A DNA stretch of 64,000 nucleotides from Lytechinus pictus (taxonomy: Eukaryota > Echinodermata > Echinoidea > Temnopleuroida > Toxopneustidae), in the NCBI RefSeq assembly GCF_037042905.1, contig NC_087256.1, forward strand, positions 27,051,501-27,115,500, given 5' to 3'. Each line of letters starts with the position of its first letter. The first letter of the stretch is position 1. The position numbers were made by a program, and so were the translations under genes. A model generated the notes under the pieces. It saw only the letters and a list, made by a program, of their open reading frames with translations, was not told the DNA's origin and made no database searches. This document shows positions 56,960 to 64,000 of this stretch, piece after piece.

Positions 56960-58520
56960 TAACCATTCTACTGTATATTGAGGTATCTATGTTGACTTCC
57001 TCGCCCCCACCCCTTTCACGTGATCCCTTTCTCTCTCAAAGAGAATTGATTTATGACGACAAAATCTCTTGCGGTTATCTTATAAACTTTTCCTATTTCT
57101 CTAGGAAAGATGCTGTATCGGTATTTCAAACAGGACACTGGATGTTTGAGCTATCTTTAGATCCAGGATATGACTTTCTTTTTCAAATGAACCAAATTTA
57201 GATACCCTGTTCTTTCGATTTCCAACTTCTCCTTTCTCCCCCCCCCCCCTCTCACTCTCTCTATCTTTCTCTCTCTGTTTCTCGGAATTGTTACCGTTAA
57301 TGATTATTATTTTTTTAATAGAATACCATGTACTAATTGATGATGCAAATGCTAGCAATATATATTTTATCATAATATATGCCTCCCCTCTCTGACTGTC
57401 TGTCTGTCTCCCCCCCCCTCTCTCTCTCTCCCTCTCGATCTCAATTATTCTACCCCCTCTCCCTCTATCTCTCTTTCTTTCTCTTTCTAATCAATGTCTC
57501 ATTTTATCAATTTGACGATGGTCCACTCATCTCTCTTATATCGATGTGATTTTAATGATAAGGATAATATTGGACATCGCAAAATGTTAATATTAAGCAT
57601 CAAATTAAAAAAGAGTCATTTTAAGGAAATGTTCACCTGTAACGGCTTGATTCGCATACTGGTTTCATTTGAATTTATATGTTTATAATGATCATGAGGA
57701 GGGTATAAAGTAAAAATGCATAGCTTTTACAGAACAAAATTCGTAAAACAATGTTTAGAATTTCAGTAATCACGTTCAAAACACTTTCCGCTTAAAAGCA
57801 CCATGTAAGCAAAGCAACAACGAAAGTTAATAAGGAAAAAACATTATATACAAAAATGAATAACCGTGAAGCAAAGATAAAATAAGCGGGTGCACCATTA
57901 TGAACAATGAAATGACAATGAAACAATTCCATCAAAACCTATAATAAAAAAAATGGGGGCGCACGAAATAGGGCCTAATATAAATATTTTGCCATAACAT
58001 TATATTTATTTGATAAAACACGAATCTTAGTATATTTTTGGATGTAAGAAGGCGTATGCTAATTTAGAGAGCAAAGTATGAGACATCCACGTATTGCTGT
58101 TTTAGAACGGATATTTGCTGATATGTTTTTCAAAATAAATATATAATAAAAATTATGGTGTTACTTTCTCGTTTCTTACCCTTTATATTACTTCCTTCTT
58201 TTTATTTGTATTTGCCAATTTTATTATCGCTTTTCTATATTTCCTCGATTTCTCAAATGCAATGCAAAATTGTAATTTTACACGTATACAGAAAAGGGAT
58301 GCCCCTTACTATTCAATGTCTTTTTTTTTTCAAAAATACCTCTACCTTTTTTTCTCCGTACGTCTTTTCCCCTTCCTTTTTGCATTCACGCACTTGAGGA
58401 CTTATTTATCATCATAGCCGATATTTAAGTGAAATGTTCGAAAACTAAACAGGTCCAATTTGCAATGGAGTGAAGTGACTAATAATTATCACATTCTATT
58501 TAATCTGCTTTGGTTTTAGT
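56960..58520. other. gene-free region with CT microsatellites
   Basis: CT-rich tracts at 57225-57285 and 57385-57490; the rest is AT-rich. Frames at 56920, 57494 and 58155 have no recognised domain. Confidence 0.4.
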
Positions 58521-58530
58521 TATTGTTTAA

Positions 58531-59080
58531 AGGACAAGTCCATCCAAACAAAAAGTTTATTTTAATAAAAAATAAAAAGATAAATCCAACAAGCATAACA
58601 CTGATAATTTCATCAAATTCAAGTGTAAAATAAGAAAGTTGTGACATTTTTAAAATGTCGGTTGATTTCAAAAAACAGTTCTATGCACATCCTGGTCGGT
58701 ATACAAATGAGGGGACTGATGACGTCACCAACGCACTATTCATTATATGAAATATTGTAATTTTCTTCTCATTTTTATGTAAAACAAACTTTTATTTCTC
58801 CCTGAATATGTATTACCATTATCTTAACATTTTATATGGTTCAGTCAAGTTATTCCTTATTGTCAAATCTGTAAAATTTCAATTTATAATTTAAACGATA
58901 GAATCGACTCTCTCATTTGCATGTCACTGAGTTGTGATGCTTTTAAAAAAATAAGCAAAACTTTAAAATGTCGTACCTTTCTTATATATACATCTGATTC
59001 TGATGAAAATTTCAGCACAAGGCTTGTTTGATTTTCCTCTATTGATTAAAATCAACATTTTTCCGGGATGGACTTGACCT
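58531..59080. mobile_element. TTAA-flanked palindromic MITE, full-length reference copy
   Basis: TTAA at 58527-58530 and 59081-59084. Ends AGGACAAGTCCATCC and AGGTCAAGTCCATCCCGG (reverse read). Both arms carry the same inner words: CAACAAGCATAACACTGA, TTTCATCAAATT, TTTAAAATGTCG and CAAATGAG. Copies at 30745, 31226/33418 and 35025 belong to this family. Confidence 0.9.
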
Positions 59081-59089
59081 TTAACTTGT

Positions 59090-59690
59090 CACCTTAATTA
59101 TGGAGATTGTAAATCTATTCTGAAATTAACCGTGAATAAACATAAGCCTTCATCATGATCGCCATGAAAATATATTCAACGAGTTTTCAAAGGTTTGCAA
59201 GGTACTAAAAATCGTTAGTAGTATAAATGACATCATGTGTCAAAGATACCTTCTCTATTTTTGAGATACGCTTAAATGATACGATATTGCCTCTTTAAAT
59301 ACAAATTCAAATGTTGATCAATGATGAATTGTATTTAAAAAAATATTTATTCATATAAGGATGATTTACATAAAGGGACACTTCACATTCGGATACTCTC
59401 GGTAGTAAGAATCCAGAATCTATTTTTTTTTCTTACACCAGTTAGTCCGAATGAAGTAGTATCGATTCTTAGAAATTCCAAGAACAGCAAAGCTATCTGT
59501 TAAGCATGGCATAATTGTAAAATTCCATCTGAAATAAGATTATTCACAATATTAATATCCGGTATGCCACTTTTTTTTTATTTATATAATTTATATGCAC
59601 CGATTAATATTCAAAAGTTTTTAAACTCTAGCACATGTCATAGAACCTAAAAATATTATCCTGGAGAATTTTTATTGTACTTTGTCACTT
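59090..59690. other. gene-free AT-rich spacer
   Basis: No gene recognised. Confidence 0.35.
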
Positions 59691-59835
59691 TCTAATGTCG
59701 TTCTGTATAATTGTATTTATGCATGTGATGTATGTTATATGTAATGTTTTATTGCAAATGTTTATAATGTGAGCAGTACAAATTTCCACGTGGACAATAA
59801 AATGAAACTGAATTTGAATTGAACTGAATCAAATT
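59690..59835 (+). mobile_element. LINE 3' tail
   Basis: TTGTACTTTGTCAC..TTGTATTTATGCATGTGATG..TTCCACGTGGACAATAAAAT then a GAATTTGAATTGAA short-repeat tail. Typical of a non-LTR element 3' end; coding part absent. Confidence 0.55.
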
Positions 59836-59879
59836 GAATTGAAAGTAACAATATAAAAGAAATCCCAAATAAAAGGATA

Positions 59880-60960
59880 AACCACCGTCCCATTACCGTG
59901 CATACAATACTAAAAAAGTATTATTCATCAATTACAAATTTATTAGATAAATGCCAGATAATAGCATGTGGTCAATTTGGGTTCCATAAACTCTACTAAA
60001 TCAGCTTTTTAACTCTTCTGATTCAACGATTATTCTAACAAATCAGGGAACAGTTTTAAACCTTTCATGATTAATCGTCATAAGATCCTATCTTGAAAAG
60101 TGAGACGGTTGTTCCACAGTATTCAATGATAGGACCATTGTTATTTTTTTAAATGATAAATTGAACAATTCGAAAAACCTTTACCGTTTCATCACAGATG
60201 ATAACGTTGTTATAAATTATACCGATTTTGATTTGTTTCATGTGAGAAACATATTCATTGATGAAAATTCTAAAACTTTTCAAAATGGTTCAAAATCAAG
60301 CAAACACATTCTGAATATCATCAAAACAAAATTTAGTATTCCACTCCAAAAATAAGGAGATAACTTGTGTCCCAATGTAAAATACAGTTTAGAGTGTAAC
60401 GAACTCGTAAAGTTCGTGGGTATTACCTTCTTTGAATATATGAATTATTATACCATACACTGAACCATTCATCTCACAATCATGCTTGGTATTATTCATA
60501 AAACAAAAGGAATTACTCCCACAGAATATTCTGTTACTATTATGCGAATCATATATTTTATTACATATGTATCATTATGGTATTGCTTGAGCAACTAAAA
60601 GAACAAACACTCCTCGATATCTAATACTTAATTTCAGGAATATACCATGCAGAAAGAAACTGTAATAAATAGTTCGAAAAAGTCCAAGATACTATTTTTC
60701 TTCGATACAACATCATTAATCATTTAATATTTCTAAGATTTTTTTTTATTTTACCGAACTCACTATATCACATGCTTATGTATGATTTAATCATCAGTCT
60801 TTTCTGTATTATATACAATGAATCTCTTTATTGTCACATTTAAATTGTATTATATGTTTGGTATTATGTCAACATGTTAATTTATCATTGATATATGAAT
60901 AAAATGCATAAACTCCTGTAAAAGAGAGATAATTTTGTTTATATTGTAGACCCATTTCAT
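59880..60960 (+). pseudogene. Heavily decayed LINE reverse transcriptase relic
   Basis: Conceptual pieces in changing frames recall the fingers/palm of CR1-like enzymes: HRPITVHTILKKYY (about 59880-59925), CGQFGFHK (about 59968-59990), MIGPLLFF (about 60127-60150), FITDDNVVINYTD at 60188-60226 (TDD where the enzyme has a D-D pair), and LECNELVKFVGITFFEYM (about 60390-60440). No frame longer than 64 codons survives. The assignment is plausible, not certain. Confidence 0.45.
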
Positions 60961-63670
60961 TGAAATATGTTGAAATCATATTAGAGTCAGGTTGCCATTA
61001 TGAATAATACAATTCATGTATCTATTCCTACCAATCGAGCATAACGTACTATTTGAATCTCTGAGACTAACCACGCTCGTATGAGTCAGCTAATGATTTC
61101 AATTTTGTCACGTGTTAATCTTATTTATGTTTGGAGATATAAATGCCTGCTATAATTTGATCATGTCGTGATTAATGACTAAGTCAATACCTCATGTTCG
61201 GCGGATGAGGGGTATATACATGTATGCAAATCACCATTTTCATCATACCAATGTGAAGAGTCTCATCCGCAGTTTGTTTTTCATGATTTTTCTTGTGGTT
61301 GTGAAGTGGGTGTGGGTGTCGAGTGTGAATTGGAGTGTGTGCGATTTGTGAGTTGACGTAACAAATGATTTTCAAATAAATCTCCATAGGCTCTATAAAG
61401 AAATATTTGTATTTGTGTGTGAGTGATGGAAGTGTGTGAATGTGCGAGTGTGGGTGAATAAAAGTGTGGTTGGGGGTACGTGTGGGTGTGTCTATACTAC
61501 TTACATTATATGAATTATGACGTTCAAGTAATTGATGTCATCTAAATTGAAAAGGATTCAACCGAAAATTGGCGTTGAATAAGCAATATGTGTACATGGC
61601 GTTATCGTTATGACTTCTATTTCGTCCTATAACACTGCTACAACCCCAGAAAACATTAAAAAAACAGTAATAAGTTACTTCCATAATGTAAAACGATACT
61701 ATAGGGGAGTGTTAATAGTCATCGCTCCTCTCTTTTCAGATTGCCGCGTGGCACAGCATGCACCCTTCTCGGAACTATAACTATTTCCACCATGACACAA
61801 ACCGCCATTCGGCAGTCCCGCTTGTTGTGAAACTCTAGTCTACTAGTGAAAGTTTTCAAGCAAGCGCCTTCACGCTCCTCACTATCCAGCCCTATCCAGC
61901 CACTATTACGATTAATATGTATACTGTCTGTAGCATATACGTCTCGTTTGCGACAAAAGAGTATGATATTATCTTGGAGGGGTACAGAATATTACTTTCA
62001 GCAACATGTCATTACCCCTCCCTCCCACCCTCTCTCACCTTTCCAATTTCATGATGTAGGCCTACATGACACACTCAGACACACCACACACACACAAATT
62101 TCTGTAGAGCTATATAGTTTCGTGCTAACATTAGGGTTTGCTAACCACGAGTGCGGAAGCAGGGCAGAACTCTAAAAAAGCACGTCTGTTTCGTTGATAT
62201 AACGAGCTCGGTCAGGCCAGGGTCAAATGAGGAAGGTCGCCATTTTTTCGGTTCCCGCCAACAAGTGGGAATAATTCTAGCTCCGCACGAAAGGAAATGA
62301 AATCAAGTCTGACTACACAATACTGTGATGCAAGCAAGCAGGGGCTTTTCTCTTGAAATAACCACGTACAGCTTCACTCTATTAAATGTATGGATGTAAT
62401 ATGCTTCAATACAAAGAAGGAGACCATAGTGTTATAATTTAGTTGTATAATATAGCATCAATTAAGACGTTATAGAAATATGAAAATGATAGACACATCT
62501 CAAAACTTTTGAGGACTTGAGAAAAACTAGTTATAACTGGCCAAGCAAAAATCAGACAATGTTCAATCAATAAGAACAATATAGACCCCGGTCGAATGTG
62601 GCCATGAGCAGTATTGGAATATTTTCCAGCATTTTTGTGTAATTTATATACATAAATGAGTGGGTTTGTTCGTTAAAAATGTTCTAAACATATAAGTGTG
62701 TATTTTATGAGACTCTGCCCTATTATGTTGACAGGGACGATTGTTGCCGTTTTATTTTGGCGGCGTTAACTTTCAATACGCCTATCTGATAACAAATTTG
62801 GACAGCTGTACAGAACAGATTTTGGAGTTACAATGTGGGTTCGAAGTATAGGCCTGTTGCCGGTTGTTGTTTACGTGGAGTTGTAATGAGATGAACATGG
62901 TGGTGTTTCTGCTGATAAGAATGATGATATCAATAACAACCCATGATGGAAATGATGATAATGGAAATGATCATTATGATGAATATAGTTTAATGATAAT
63001 GATTTACAATTTCATCAGATAAGATGATAACAACAATAATCATTCTTATGTGATAATAATATTCTATGGTACCAATCATTACAATAATGTGAATATATTG
63101 CATCCATTGCTTTCCAGGACCGACATGCTGTCAAGCTATAAGCGGTAAGCCCTGCAAACTTGTTTAATCAAAATGTAATAGAAAATACCAAATACAACTT
63201 TGTTCATTGTTTTGCTTGTCAAATATTTTCCATACTCTGTGTATCTTTATTTATTTTAATTTTTTTGGGGGGAGAGGGTTGATTTATATTCTATTATACC
63301 GCATCTAGTCGTGGCTAAACCATGGGGATGCTGACACAAAAGTATCTCCATGATTAAACACAAGTTTTCACCGTGGGAAATGTCCATCTAGCCTATTCAA
63401 CCCAACCGATTCACCTGTTCACACATAATCTCACCACAAAAGAGATTCTATCATTTTTTCTTTGAAATAACGATAACGATGTATCGGAAATGTCATTCAA
63501 AACGAAATCAACTTCATGGTAATCTTTTGCCCATGTTCACTCAGTCTTTTTAGTTTCTGCAAGTTTGTGAAAACTTCGATATGCAATTTTGTAACCATCA
63601 AAATTGACATCTGCATCCTGTGAAAATAATTTCGTAAAGAATTTGATATTTTGTACCAGAGAGTAATTCG
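60960..63670. other. gene-free region
   Basis: Contains a TG-rich stretch (61295-61490), a GAT-rich stretch (62910-63055) and, near 62220-62290, a less AT-rich segment with GTCGCCATTTT and TTCCCGCC words that could be promoter-like. A 109-codon frame at 61846 has no domain. No gene called. Confidence 0.35.
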
Positions 63671-63679
63671 TGGATGTAT

Positions 63680-63712
63680 AAATGTGTGTGTGTGTGAGTG
63701 TTTATGTGTGTG

Positions 63713-63795
<83 letters not shown>

Positions 63796-63855
63796 GTGTG
63801 TGTGTGCGTGCGTGTGTGTGTGTGTGAGGGTGTGTATATATATATATATACATGT
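63680..63855 (+). repeat. (TG)n-(TA)n-(TG)n-(TA)n compound microsatellite
   Basis: TG repeats, then about 90 bp of TA with rare C, then TG, then TA. Frames here are artefacts. Confidence 0.97.
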
Positions 63856-63931
63856 GTAAAGTTATACATGTACAACAGCTTTGGCAACTCTTTTATTTAA
63901 ACATTGTAAAGAAATGGATGAAGAGAACAAT

Positions 63932-63969
63932 GGTATATATATATATATAATATATTTATATATATATAT

Positions 63970-64000
<31 letters not shown>
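63932..64000 (+). repeat. (TA)n microsatellite at the window edge
   Basis: TA repeats with occasional TTTA or TACA breaks run to the last base of the window. Confidence 0.95.

Noticed and set aside
63680-64000. Frames of Ile/Tyr or Val/Cys repeats
   Set aside because: By-products of TA and TG microsatellites.

Overview
The window looks like nuclear DNA of a marine deuterostome, most probably a sea urchin or another echinoderm. Three things suggest this: a tandem pair of intronless rhodopsin-type GPCRs like the lineage-expanded receptor clusters known from sea urchins; a foldback element with tandem-repeat inverted arms that recalls the sea urchin TU elements; and a dense layer of MITEs, tRNA-derived SINEs and CR1/Jockey-like LINE remnants. 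No bacterial gene organisation, CRISPR array or rRNA gene is visible.

Layout. 0.4-2.5 kb: two broken copies of the GPCR family in divergent orientation. 3.0-9.2 kb: a composite mobile element. A foldback element of about 1.07 kb (8-bp target duplication) carries three later hAT-like insertions, the largest 4.45 kb and filled with a satellite whose core is GCGAGCGCGAAGCGCGAGC. 11.5-11.9 kb: a long TAG microsatellite. 13.1-21.7 kb: two intact GPCR genes of 337 residues on duplicated blocks; the first block later received a 5'-truncated LINE and a small TA-flanked MITE, both absent from the second. 22-29.3 kb: two more satellite arrays, a decayed hAT-Charlie-like transposon with its own nested MITE, and a second LINE inserted in the satellite. 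30.7-35.5 kb: nested MITEs up to four levels deep. 35.8-41.8 kb: on the minus strand, a six-exon gene for a FAHD2-type fumarylacetoacetate hydrolase domain protein, reconstructed here to 333 residues, with introns full of palindromic MITEs. 42.5-44.7 kb: short hAT-like MITEs with perfect 8-bp target duplications and a small satellite array. 45-64 kb: mostly gene-free AT-rich DNA with SINE, LINE-tail, MITE and microsatellite sequence.

Only three protein-coding genes (two GPCRs and FAHD2) look functional. The GPCRs would act at the plasma membrane as receptors for an unknown ligand. FAHD2 would be a mitochondrial enzyme. I see no functional link between them. The most unusual signal is the recurring association between the GC-rich hairpin satellite (unit about 105 bp) and elements that have CAG-GGGCGG-type ends and 8-bp target duplications. 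All alignments and identities were made by eye.
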